Assembly: GCA_963966185.1 (NCBI GenBank)
Contig: CAWZYM010000183.1
Span: 146,501-210,500, forward strand
DNA from: Rhabditoides inermis
Lineage: Eukaryota > Nematoda > Chromadorea > Rhabditida > Rhabditidae
Length of the DNA: 64,000 nt
Direction: 5' to 3'
Numbering within the stretch: the stretch's first letter is position 1; each line of letters starts with the position of its first letter. Made by a program: the position numbers and the translations under genes. The notes beneath the pieces are model-generated. The model did no database searches. It was not told where the DNA came from and saw only the letters and a program-made list of their open reading frames with translations. This document shows positions 22,150 through 35,462 of the stretch, one piece after another.

Positions 22150-22808
22150 AGTGCTGTGTAAATTTTAGTGGCCCGTGCGTGCTACAAATTTTTTCGTAGC
22201 CATCAAATAGCTACTTGTTGTGCAATTCTTAACTATTTCTAAGTGTACCAGTCGCGTCGTTAAACTGGTAGCTGTCCGGTGTTTAGATGTTTGTACGCAA
22301 AGCTTTTGTATATTTTGCATCATATGCATTTATTAAATACCCGTCGCGTTTCTGCGCGACCAGATGGTTTCCAAAACTTGTCCCTCACTTCAGAGAGTGT
22401 TTGTGAAAGTCCAAAGTGCATACACTCATTGTGCATTTCAACTATTACTTGTTCTGCAAATATGTATTTCGGAAGCACCAGTGCAGATCTTTTCGCGCCG
22501 AAATTCAAACTTGATTGATCTGTTCTTCCTTTGCAGCGTATTATACCCGTTGCATCTGTATATGGATTTAGATCGTTCAATTTTGGTAGTGATTCTTCTG
22601 TTATTTCACGTTGGTGATATTGTATGAGTATATTTTCGGATTGTTGATGAATTGTATCATTATTTGTGTGTGTCAATTGTATGTTGCCTTCATTTGCAAC
22701 GATAATAATTAATTCAAATACTAATTTAATGTGCCGGATAGGATTATTATATGATTTATCGGTTAGTCTCCAACCGATACGGCTCGTGCCGTATACCTCA
22801 GACAACAC
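22150..22808 (-). pseudogene. Bel/Pao integrase, N-terminal half (fragment)
   Basis: Minus strand. Shows the H2C2 zinc-binding region (GIIRCKGRTDQ, then VEMHNECMHFGLSQTLSEV and FNKC-x2-C) and the start of the DDE core (RLVHLEIVKNCTTSSYLMA) near 22245-22160. A TGA occurs between the two zinc-binding cysteines. Orientation and order match the C-terminal half at 19800-20530. Confidence 0.7.
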
Positions 22809-22859
22809 TGCAATTACTTTTATCGTAATTTGTTCATTTTCTGTGTTCCGTTGAAGGGT

Positions 22860-23823
22860 GACGATTGGTCCTCAGTCTTCTTTTCCCTTTTCTTTTGGTC
22901 CCTTCCACAGTAGTTCGTTGGTGGATAAGTCTCGGATCGTCATATCCCGCACAGACGCCCGGCCGATCGGTCTCTCACAAATCGTGTATATAGCCAGTAA
23001 ATCATTGTACTTTTGATCTATATCAGATCTATATCAGATCTATATTCTTCTTCTTTTCCTCGCGGCGTGCGGTCGGGTCTTCATTTCGCCCGCCGCCGCC
23101 GAATGTTCGGTCATCGACAAGAATCTTTCCCGAGAAACCAGTGAGGCGGCGGAAAGTATCCTCACGTGGAAGCAGCTATGGCGCGAGGAGATTCTACTTG
23201 GCATGGAGCAAAGGACCACCCGGAGCTCTACACGTCAAGAATGGTACTCTAATGGTCCAGGAATAATTATCGATCGAGTATCGTCTTCCCGCCACTAACC
23301 TCGTCAGCCTACCTGTCTTTCCCCGGCGTTAGCCTATGTATCTAGCATCGTAGATCTAAGGCACTACTGTATGCTTCCTAACATAGTGATTGTGTTGTCA
23401 TGTTCAGATATAACAATTCCGGATCAATGATTGATTGATTGATTGATGCAACTCACGAGGATCGGGGCCGACTCGTTGCTGGTGACGGAGAGCAGCGTCA
23501 TCACAGGGTTCGAGGCTCGCCAATTATTGATTAAAATGAATGAATTGTTTTCGCTTCCATTTTTCGAGTTCTGCTCGCGGGTTCGGTGACTTAAGCGGTA
23601 TCTATGTAGCTGCTGGTGCAAGCTGGTACTCTTTTCGTTTATTCCCAATACGCCACCGAGGCTACGAGCAAAGTTCACAAAGTGCGTGGGACGTCCCAAT
23701 TGGCATGTGCCAGTCAGATATTTCCCAAACACTGTTCATTTATTAACCATTTTTATTATAACCAACATGTAGTATACAGCAATTGCGGAAGGACGATGAG
23801 ATGAGTTTATGTTGCTGTTGAAA
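22860..23823. other. No gene recognised
   Basis: Spacer between the Bel/Pao remnant and the PAN-domain gene. It contains tandem ATCAGATCTAT units near 23020-23045 and an (ATTG)n run near 23427-23446 that looks like a SINE tail. Confidence 0.4.
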
Positions 23824-24290
23824 CTATTCCAAACACCTCGGTAGTGTTCCCAGCTCCATGATTTGCCTAGCGCGTAGAGTATCGATGTCCGGGCACTCAT
23901 CTTTGCTCATGCGAATGTAGAGTCCGTAGTTCATGCCGGTGCCGGTCTCGGCAAACTGAAAGGAACAATGAAAACACTGAGTAGTAAGCCAGATACATTC
24001 AAAAAAAAGTCTCACGTTCTTTATGCACGTAATAGTAGCGCACAAGTTGTTCTCGTTGATGGTGAACGCGAAACATCTCTGTGCCGCGAGACAAAAGTTG
24101 GCGCATTCTTCAACACTTGCGTTCTCCATCTCTTGGTATTTAAAGGCGCTTCCGGTAACATTGACGCCGGCCGATGGAGTGAACGCCACGGTCGTCTGTG
24201 AAACAACCTTGGAGACTGCGACAAAGTACAGACTACCTGGCACGTCGCCCCCGCAATGATAATGACGAGCGCGCACACGAGCGAGCGCAT
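23824..24290 (-). CDS. Secreted PAN/Apple-like domain protein
   Basis: Three exons: 24290-24237, 24195-24016, 23955-23824, all joined by GT-AG introns of 41 and 60 bp. ATG 24290 starts a clear signal peptide (MRSLVCALVIIIAGATC). The mature part, about 100 residues, has FKYQEMENASVEECANFCLA, CFAFTINENNLC and CIKN, the spacing of a PAN/Apple fold in which the central helix is tethered by disulphides, and ends CPDIDTL...LPRCLE. Short single-domain secreted proteins of this type usually bind proteins or carbohydrates; the ligand is unknown. A paralog lies in the opposite orientation at the left window edge. Confidence 0.8.
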
Positions 24291-24777
24291 TGGAACGGAA
24301 TGAGCTCTTCACTGCCATACAGCAGATTTCCCCAGCCCGTTGCCAATACCAACATTTTATAAACGACTTCTTAAAGTGGTATCGAGAAGACTAAAAGCTT
24401 TGTGGGTTTTTCTGATTTATGAAATCCGCGTATGAAATACGTGGCGAGGAGATATACATGTCAACGGCAGAGAAATTGTATCGAAACGAAATAACTTTTT
24501 TTAGTTACAAAAAATTAAGTTCTTCTACAGCGAAGCAGTACAAGCACACGCATACAACATACAACGTTTTCATAAACTTTGTGTACACATAATTTTAATA
24601 TAAAGAATTTGCAAAATTGCAAAAAAGCGCGTAATCAACTTTGAACATCAGACTTTATACCCTCCCCTCCCCCCTCAAATGTGAGCTACTCATATGAAAA
24701 ATCTTATAAGCATCTATTGTCAAAGTGAGTATATCGAATCTTATGCACAAATAGTTGTCGATCGGTCTTGAATTCGT

Positions 24778-24923
24778 TCACTTCCTCTTGATGGTGCAGA
24801 TGAAGGTGCGGATCTCGAACGGCTTGAGCTCCACGGAAAGCTTCTCCCTGGAAAAAAAGCAAGAGATAGATAAGAGCGAGAGATAAAGAGAGAGGGGGAA
24901 ATAGAGGGAAGAGATAAGAGAGG

Positions 24924-24967
<44 letters not shown>

Positions 24968-25115
24968 AGAAAGATATTTTCTTCTCTAACCTGTATCTGC
25001 TCGGCCGTCCATTCCTCCGCAGCTCCCGCACTCCGCCCAGGTCAGTCTCCACCATGGACACAATGTCGAAGCGAGTGAACAGACCCTACAAGTAACCATG
25101 AAGAGAGAGAGAGAA

Positions 25116-25146
<31 letters not shown>

Positions 25147-25170
25147 AAGAGAGAGAGAGGAGAGAGGAGA

Positions 25171-25215
<45 letters not shown>

Positions 25216-25378
25216 CGCACCTTGAGATCGATGGTCTCGGGTCGGCTCTTGTTCTTGTCCTCCTCGTTCTGGTAGATGTGCTCGAGTCGCAGCAGTATTG
25301 TGTCCGGAGAGGAGCTCGGCTCGAGCGAGAGCACGTGGATGCCTCAAATCGTAGTTGCAGTGAATTTTACTCTCATCT

Positions 25379-25417
<39 letters not shown>

Positions 25418-28400
25418 CGCAGTCATTGGTTTCTTTTTAGTCAGATAACGATATGACGCTATGTCACGGTCAAATGGTCTGGTGAATGGGGACAGTGCAC
25501 AGTGTACCCTTCCAGATCCCTAGTGATCAAATCTGGTCACCGAGACAGTAGTTGTACCCACCGTCGGACAGGTCCCTGGTGAGTGCTGCGAACTGCGCGC
25601 CGCTCATGTCAGACGGGGAGAAGGCGAGGGCGGGACGGTGGAAGAGCTGCACGGCGGCGGAGCGGTGCTGCGACGCGGCATCTGGAGAGGGAGTAGTGAG
25701 TGAGAGAGAGAGAGAGAGAGAGAGAGATGGGGGATACGCTTATATGTTGTATGTAGATTATTTAGTCAATTTATTTTTGCGATGAAGTGAAGAGAAGAGA
25801 GAGAGAGGGGGGATGTCCACTTACCCTTGCTGGCCCCGAGCAGCACCCTGTGCACGCCGGTCGCGATCAGCCCCTTTCCGTCGATGCCCGGCTCATCCAG
25901 CGCCTCCTCCACTCCCCAGTGATCATCGGCGAAGCAGCGACGGTGCAGCATGATCTGAGCAGTCGCTATCAGTCAAAGACGCACGCGATGACGAGTCAGT
26001 CGGAATGATATGTAGCCAGCAACGGTGCAAAAGAGGGAGAGCGGATTGGAGTGATGGAGAGAGTGTGAGGGAAGATTATCGGAGACACCTCGCGTCTACC
26101 TCGATCATTCCGTCGCGGCTGCTCGCGCCCTGCGCCCTTTCCGGCAGCACAGTCAGCTGCGAGTGCGCGTCGCTGAAACCATTTTCTGGTTTGGTCTCGT
26201 AGTTTGTATTCGATTCCTCACATTCTTTGGTCGACGTTCATATGAAACGTGGGTATAAACGGTGTGAACATTATCTCACCGAATGAACACCCTGTTGGTG
26301 ACGGGGTAGTAGTTGCCTGCGACCGGCTCGGAATCGGCGTACTCGAACGAGGGATGGTAGTTGGTCCTGAGCATTCAGGCGTTGTTCCGCCCCCTCTCGC
26401 CCCGCCCACTCACTTCCTCTTCATCATCTGTCTTCCGTTCGAGTCGGTGAAAAATTCGCCGTTCGACTTGATGTCGGTGTAGTATCGGGTCACCACCTCC
26501 TTTGTGATGGGATCACTGGAAAGTTGTCAGTGAATGCATGTTCACGAATATTTCTTTTAATTTACAGGAAATCACTGTGATATTACTGTCTATGTCAAAT
26601 AACATTCATAAATCATTCACATGAAACGTATAACTTCAATTCACGATAACCTTGCTTTTTCATCATGTGCTCGGTTTCGTCCCCCTACTCTCCCTCACTA
26701 CCTGCCGCATGAGTGGGTATTGTTCAGACCGTTGATGTTCTTTTCGTAGCACTTTTCTGTGTGTTTCTGTGTGTGGTACAATGCCACAATCCGACTCACG
26801 CCTGCTCCTTGGGAATGGGTCCGACGGTCCACTCGAACTCCACCTCCCTGCTGTCATTGTGCAGACGGATGATCTGCGACACGGAGGCGGAGACCAGCTG
26901 GCGCGCCTCCGAGACAAGCTGCGAGGACAGAGGACATAAGTATTGCAGTTTTTTCTCTTTTTTTTAATCTCTCGCGGCCAGTTGCCTCTCATGAAAAAGC
27001 AATATCTTACTGAATTAATTGATAAGGTATGTGACACGTCTGTGCGTGGTTCTTTTATTCGAGTCGAGTTATCAGAAATATATCGATATTAAATACACCG
27101 AGACCGATGGCAAAATGACACCGATTACAGAGCTTTGCAATTAGCTGTAGTTTAAGTACACATGAAACGTATGGCTACAGGTAGCTGCGTATGATCTGAC
27201 CTCTCCCTGCACCGTCTCCAGCTTGATGGTGTCGGTGTACTCGAGGGGAACGGTCGACGAGGGCCGGAAGATGTACGCGCCAGACGGCTGCGACGACGTC
27301 CTGCAAGTCACAAGAATCGGGACTATCATTGGAGTGTGGTTTATTGTTACCTTTTTACACGGTGTATTATGCAACAGTATAAATTAGTATTATAGGTCAC
27401 AATAAAAAAGAAGAATACAGACTGTCTATCATGTACCTGTTGATTCCGTGGTAGTAGTAGAACTGTTGTCGGAACGGATGTGTCTCGTTGCTCTGCTTGT
27501 CAGTGATCGAGTAGAGAAGGCCCTTGCTGTCGAAAGTGAGGCGGTAGAACTAAATGTTCACCTTTTTAAAGTGTTGTTGCACATAGTTGTGCATTGTGAG
27601 AATTGCCGCGGCGCACTTTTCTCGCCTCGCCTCGCCTCACTTTCCGTGATCAACATAGCGCGACGCGTGAAAAAAGTGCACTGTCGTTTAGGAGCTCAGA
27701 CGATTTATTATAGCCTGACGCATCGGCGAAATTGTCCGACTTCCCGCTGCTCGATCTGCCCGACAAGGCCTACTCTCGCCTACTGTCGCTGTTCGATGTC
27801 GAGGTTAGCTTCTGACAAAATATGACGTGTTGCGTGCAGTTCGTGTTCGGATTTTTTAAGTACGTGTTTGCAGACGCGCAACTCGTTCCGTCTTGTGTGT
27901 GCGGCGACGGGTCGCATCGTGCGTACGGGTCGTATCGAGTACGCGGCCGAGTGCCTCGTCGGTGACACTCTGCTCATCGACTTCATCGACGACCACAACT
28001 ATGAAGTCAAGGTGCGCCCTCTCGACGATGTTGTATTCGCGCTGCTTTGTTATAACTGTTGAGAGATATTGGCCCTACAGAACGCTTCTTATCATAGTTT
28101 TGCGATGCACGTATCAGGCCATTGGCGTTGATTCTGCTGTAACAATACTCGATCAATCTTCGACTCTGTCTTTGCAGGTTAGCTTCGGCGGTGCGACGAT
28201 GTCGGTGCGGTTTGATCACGACGTCAACTTCAACGACCCGGCGATTGCCTGTCCTGCGGATCTCGGTCAGTATCACGAAACATATGGAGGATTGATTGTG
28301 TGTGTTGAGTGAACGGCCTCGCTCGCCTCGTCGGCATGCACGCCAACGACATCGCCGCCGTGCAGATTCTCGGATGCGGGGTGAGTGTTCATTGCGTTAC

Positions 28401-29757
28401 TCAAGTAGAAACCACCTTCTATGCTGAGTGTTGAGGTGTCGGTGCCGCTGCATGGTCGAGTGTGGCGCGGCCTCTTTGATTCGCATGCCGGCTTCTTTGA
28501 TAAATATTATCGTTTGAAAGCGCGCGCTTGGGTCTCCTCACGACTAGAAGGTAGATCGAATGCGACTAGAGGGTAGATCGATTTTCTACCGTAATCTGGC
28601 AAACTATCTCCCAGAAAAAATATTACATCTGCCTGCGCATCATAACTCGTGTAAGATTCAGTCCATTCTTTGGGATTTTTGCCCACCGTATTAAGGCGAG
28701 GTCAGACTATGTATCTGACTGATGATCTTTCTGAGGGTCTTTTGCCAGCAAAAGTTGAGTCTGACTTTAGTATCGCTCTGGCGTAGGCTATAGCCTCTTC
28801 CTCAGAGCTGAGCTGCGAGCGTCTGGTAGTGAACGGCGACAGGCGGCGAGTTGTCGACGAGCTGTTCGCATCGCTTCTCGAGGCTACGGGCGCCCGAGAC
28901 CGGATATGTGGAAGAGCAGACCTACTGGGACTACTATGTCGGGAGCAGGGTGGGTGCGCCGGCAGAGAAGACGCGGCATAGGAGGTCGTGGCAGAGCAGG
29001 CACACGCTTCGCGAATACGCTGAGTTCACCGGTTTCCACATGTTTTACAAAAACATATATGTTCCCGCTATGAACTTGTGTGCACTAGAAACACACTTGT
29101 GTGGAATGTTATATTTAGTACACACACACTGTTACATTTTTCATTCATGGTGATGCTTGTTGAATGAAAACGCACGTTGTTCTCGATCGTAGTCGTTGCA
29201 TTCGTGTCTCGGATTTTCGTTGGGTGGGTGACTTTCACGGAGCGGCTGAAGAAGGGAAAATGTGATGAATAGTAAGTATTTGTGTTTGGATGGACTAAGA
29301 TGTCTCATTGCAGTAGAACGTATACCTGTACACATGAATATTGCTTGAAACGTATTTTATTTGATGATATGTGAGAGAAAAATCACTCACACGCTGGTCG
29401 AGTTATCGACGGTGTAGGTGGCGTAGCCCATAGCGGGGACGTCGACAGGGATGAAGAGCTGAGAGGGGGAAGATGAGAGAGAGAGAGGGGGAGGAGAGAG
29501 AGAGGGGAGGAAGAGAGAGAGAAGGAGAGAGAGGGAGAGAGAGAGTGATATGCAACACACCTGGAAAGGTGCCCTCGGCGCGACAGTCGCCTTGGAGAGC
29601 GCAGACTGGTGCGTCTTTGAAAGCTGCACTGCGATCGTCTGAAACCATCAATCAATTTATCCAGAATCGCTATATCCTGACTATATGACTATACAACAAG
29701 TGCACACGGTACGCCACAAGGGTGTATTCTGTGAGCTTCCATTCTGTAATCATGGTT

Positions 29758-29796
<39 letters not shown>

Positions 29797-30097
29797 CGAC
29801 CTGTCCGTCGGGTCCCTTGACGATGGCCTGCTTGGAGTAGAAGGGCACGCGGACGACCGTCTGCCGCCGCCGGCCGAGCGGATTCAGCACGGTCAGCGAG
29901 AAGGTGGACAGCGAGGAGATGGGCTGAAGGGAAAGTGGGTAAAACAACTTTCAGTAGTTTAGTGAACAGTGAAACCAGGCCTTCGTTTCAATAAAGTGAA
30001 CACTGTCTCACCTCACAAATTGTTTCGTTGAGTAGCGGGCACATGGTCACTGCGCCGGAAGTGTTGGAGAGGGACTGCACGGCCTGGGGGAATTGTG

Positions 30098-30132
<35 letters not shown>

Positions 30133-31138
30133 TTACGTTATAATAAGGCTGAGGACCCATGCATACGCTATTGTATATGTTCATGAAATGCGATTCCGAA
30201 TAAAGTACTTTATTCTATTTTATTTGTTATAAAGCTATCCAAATTGACATTAAATATTCACCGAAACACATGCTATGATCACTTTGTGAAACGTACTTGT
30301 GTTCATCAGTTTCAATAAAAGGTTCAGTACATACGAAAAGAACCTTGGCGGTGTTCGTTTTGCACGTTCAGGATCATGTTTGCGCTTCCGACAAATCAAA
30401 TGATTTTGATTTTCTTACCTTGCCTATGAGTCCGCTGGCGGCTTGCATGGCGTTGTGCAGCCGAAGCTCGTAGTCGCGCGTCACGTTCTCCTTGGCAGTG
30501 CCACTGGAAGAGTGGGTTGAGGGAGGGAGGGAGGAGGGAGGGAGGGAGGTAGAGAGAGAGAGGGGGAGAGAGGGAGAGAGAGAGAGAGAGAGAGTGTCGT
30601 CCACCCACGTGACTGCGTCGTGGTGCTGTGCGAGTGCCGACGCGCGCGACATATCGAACACGCCGCCCTCGCCTGTGTATCAGTACGTTCCACTCGTTGC
30701 GTAAAATCTTTTTTTCGCAAAAGATGATACAATAACGTCGTAGTTCTCATTTTCGTAAAAAAAAAAACTCTCATATTTTCGTTAAAAAAATTCGTGAAGT
30801 GAGCAGCCTCTTCAGAACTGTCTTTGCACAGCTAAATAAAATGTTTTTTAAGGCGGTTTGAAATTTATTGGAATCACTGTAAACGTCAAATGGTATCTTG
30901 GCAAAAGTGAGAGTTACGGTACGGATTCAAAAAAATGCTAAAGGGTTACGGTAGGAGCATAATTGGTACTGACTACTCCTCCACCACTGACTCACCGGTG
31001 TGCGCGCTGACGGCCAGCTGCTTGGCGAGCTGTAGCAGCGCGGACGCATCCCGGATCATGCCCTGAGAAGTCAGATCTGTCTGTCTATCTGTCTCTCTCT
31101 ATCTCTATCTCTCCCTCTCTCTTTCTTTCTCTCTCGCC

Positions 31139-31179
<41 letters not shown>

Positions 31180-33515
31180 CCTCATTCGCACCTTAAGCGC
31201 TGGCCGGGACGTAAAGTAGCCTGTCCAGAAGGAGTGCTCCGAGGAAGCATAGCTAAAATGCGACATTGTGAGGACTCTATTTGTCGCGAAAACTTGTGAA
31301 CTAGACCAGAGGACGGAGAGCGGTAAGGATGTTTCACAGAACGATTGCACCGCATTGGAGCCGAAAGCGAGGTAGATCAGACTACAGGTACTACTGACGG
31401 GAAGAAGTCGTCGCTCTTGGTGGGGAGATGGGGCTGCGCCTCTTGCACGGCGTTCACATAGCAAGACGGGGTCGAGTACACCACCTGCACGTTGTGCGAA
31501 GACGTCTGAAAACATCTCATAAGAAATCCGGAATCAGATGCGTCGCTCTATTTCAATGATCAAGTTGGTGCATTGGCGTCCACTTGACTACAAATGGAAA
31601 AGGAAATCGTGCTAGGATTTATCGAAAATGCTATCGGATTACTGACTTCTATACTTATTTCCGCTATACTCGGTGGGTCGGGGGTTCGATCCCCTCCCGG
31701 GCGCTTGACCGTACCAAGGTGATAAATTGGTAGCAGTCTGCTGCGAAGGTTACCCGCAGGGTAGGCCACCCACGGGCGCATTATTGCGAAAATAGGCCAG
31801 ATACCGTCGTTGGGAAATCGTTGGGCTATGGTGTAGTGCCATAGACCTCCATCGACCCTCTCCGCAGAGTGAATCTCTTGAATCGGGGGATACCTTTACC
31901 TTTACCTTTTATACTTATTTCGTGAAACGTACGTTCTTGTTGACGGCCTTGATGAGACGGTCGAGGTTCGCGTACCAGCTGTTGGCATTCTGGAAAATAA
32001 TGAAAATGAAAAACGGTCTCATGTGTATGATTAGAATATCAAAGAAACCTCACCGTGTACTGGAAATCGCTGCCCATGAGAAGCATGACGTGGCGGGTGC
32101 GCTGGTGCGAGGCCTGTGAAATTATTGTTTACTTGTTTACTTGTTTACGCTTGGTTACCTGATTTTTCACGTGAGCGACAAACGCGTTGACCTTATCGGG
32201 AACGTTGTATCTGAAGTTATCCGACATTTTCGCATGAAGGGTGAAAATGACTTTGCAAGAAGCGCAAATTATTCTCCTACCGTAACACTTATCATTGCGA
32301 GAAGATCAAATTAGAGAGGGCGCGCCAGCGCCCTCTCGTTTGTACTGGATGTCCCCGCGCGCTAGAATGCTCAAAAACGATGAAGCACTTTTCCTCATTT
32401 TGAAGTGATTTCCACTGTTACATTGCATTCACATCTCTATTCGATAGAGTTATAGAAAGTTGTATTGAGTTTGATTGAATTTGAAGCGAGATACGGAGAG
32501 TCCGCATTCGAGTGCGAATTGAGATTGGTGTCGGCACGGCAATTCACAGTGTAGAAATAGTGGAAATTTAAAACAGACGCGACAAGCGTGCGAACTCTCA
32601 TCGCGGACGTCTTGTAACCCCGCCCACTTCAAGTAAATGATTCCGTAACGGATCATCCTGCTGCGCAAGGCAAGTGTACTGTGTTTTTTCTGCACCGCCC
32701 GTGTTTCAAAAAGTGTTTTTTTGTTTGTTTTTTTGCCTTGTTTGTTTTATATTCTGTTTGTTTTGTAAATTTATATGTTTAGTTTTCAATGTTTGTTATT
32801 AAGATGAGGAAGACGAGCCCTTACCGCCTTCTAGGACTGCACTCGCGCGGTGAAGGCTGTGTGGAGGCGATGAAAGGAAGATGAGGCAAGGAAAATTTAA
32901 CATTTTTCATGTTTTTATGCAATGTGTGTAGGAATGCTTCTATGGCGTTTTTATTGGTCTTATTGATGTTTGAAACTTGTTCACTGCATCAATTCACGCA
33001 TACGATTTTGGTTTGCACAGAGTGAATATTGAGTATTTCTGTGAGTCTCGTCATCCCCACCGTTCAGCTGACCCTATGACTGTCTATTATCACGGATATT
33101 GACACTGTGCACTGTACTTTGTTTCTAGTTCACGTTACTTGACTCTAGAATCGGAGGTTACCTTTACCTTTTACTTTTACGTTACTTGTATGTTCAGGAA
33201 CTCGATCGAGCCAGTCTGAGCTCGGCGACGTGCAGGAGGGACGAGGGACTCAGGAGGAAGGAAGAGGCGTTTGAGCCTGTGAGCGTGGTAGTGAGTACTC
33301 CCTCTCCTCTTTGTCTCTCTTGATTTGACACGGTTACGATTTTTGTCTTTATTGTCCGTCACTTGTTCACGTACTCTGTTCAGGAGAACGTGCCGTAATC
33401 GCACGGAGAAGGAGTTCGACAACCTTAATTCAAGACTTCTACTGCGTCTTCATCAATACTTTCGGATGTTTTCATAGCCCACACTTTCTGCATATTTCTG
33501 TCCCCCATTGTTATT

Positions 33516-33551
<36 letters not shown>

Positions 33552-35422
33552 ATCTGTTGTTGATTTCAAGTCGTTACAATATGATAAAGGTTGTTATCGA
33601 AAAACTAGCGCGTTGATGGCAGAAACGCAATTCGATGCAAGATGGAAAAGAAAGTTTCAAAAATCCGACCCTAGTCGATGTACTGGAAAGTTGATGATTA
33701 TTTTACGTGCTTATTTCGACTATATTAGAAATTTTAAAATTGCCGCCGAAACGCGACGCGAGATCACGCGTTTTTGTAGCGCTGGACAGTCCGTGTTTTC
33801 ATTGTTCACTGTGAATTGCCGTGGTCGGTCGCTCGGGCGGGCGGGCGGGCGGGCGGGCGGGCGTCGGACAATCGCTTTCGCCCCGCCCCCTCTGTGTGTG
33901 AGTGAGAGAGAGAGAGATAGGCGAATAGCGGGTGCGCGTCGGTATCCTCGCAGCGAATCGCGAACGTGTATGAAAATGTAATTTTGTGAAACAAAACTTA
34001 AGAAAAGAACAGATATTATCTTTCAAAAGTACTTCCAAGTAAAAGTAGTTGGTTTGTACCGTTGTCTCACAAGGAGTGTCGTTTAGGTCACAGAAGCCGA
34101 TGGTGACCAAACTGATATCAGAGACACCCTATGAGGTCACTAGTCGAAAACAGTTTTCAAATCCACAGGACCGGCCATACGTTTCGAGATATTTACGTTT
34201 CAAATTTTGGAGCTAAACCGTGTGGATTGCTTTTGCGGCCTGTCACTCTGTTCGCTCGAGCTGTGAAACAGCGGCGGTGGCCTAGTGGATAGAGCGGCCG
34301 TCTTTCAAGAGGAGGCTGTGGGTTCGCTCCCCGGATATGCTTTTCATTTTGCCGAGTGTTTCCGGACTTGTACTTTTCTGTTCGAGTGATTGGAGTCACG
34401 CATGGTGAGGGGATCATGTGGAAACCTTCGTCAGTATTATTTTTCGATTTTTTTGGAAATAAACTTAAAAGAACGCAAACATTTTGTAATGAGCCCTCAA
34501 CAAGACAAATTACCGTTCGATTTGAAAAAAAAGAAGATGATAGGAGTTTTCTACCAACTGCCCAATCGCCACCAAAAGTACAAGTCCGGAAAGAATCGGC
34601 AAAATGAAAAGCATGTCGGGAGAGCGAACCCACACCCTACCGCTTGAAAGACGGCCGCTCTATCCACTAGGCCACCGCCGCTGTTTCACAGCTCGCGCGA
34701 ATGGAGTGACAGGCCGCAAAAGCAATCCACACGGTTTAGCTCCAAAATTTGAAACGTAAATATCTCGAAACGTATGGCCGGTCCTGTGGATTTGAAAACG
34801 GTTTTCGACTAGTGACCTCCTAGGGTGTCTCTGATATCAGTTTGGTCACAATCGGCTTCTGTGACCTAGGCTCTCAGCATTATTCGACGTGTTATGTTAC
34901 AACAGAAGTTGTGCTTTTAGATAATAACTGCATGACTTCGTAAACGCGTTCATTATAATATGGCCGCTTTGCACTGGTATGAGAGAGAGAGCCTGTTGGC
35001 ACATGTCTCCATTGAAAACATGTCAGTCCTTTTGCTCAACTGAGACAACGGTACAAACCAACTACTTTTACTTGGAAGTACTTTTGAAAGATAATTATTC
35101 TTCTACCGTAACATTTATCTTTGCAAGAAGCTCAAAGTATTCTCCCACCGTAACACTTATCATTGCAAGAATATCAAATTATTCTCCTACCGTAACACTT
35201 ATGTTTGCAAGAAGAAAGAAGATCAAATTATTCTCCTACCGTAACACTTATCATTGCAAGAAGCTCGAATTATTTTCCTACCGTAACCCTGCTCACCCCT
35301 CCAGCATCTCATTGTCCATGATCGGGTCGTCTCCGCACAGCGCATCGAAGCAGAATCCCTCCGGCGGGCCGTAGTTGTCTTGGAAGAACGCGCCGGTGAG
35401 GATGTTCGTCTCTGGAGAGGGA

Positions 35423-35462
<40 letters not shown>

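Noticed and set aside
34260..34340. Possible tRNA gene (A and B boxes)
   Set aside because: No complete cloverleaf, an inverted partner exists 300 bp away, and it lies in a foldback element; called a tRNA-like transposon arm.
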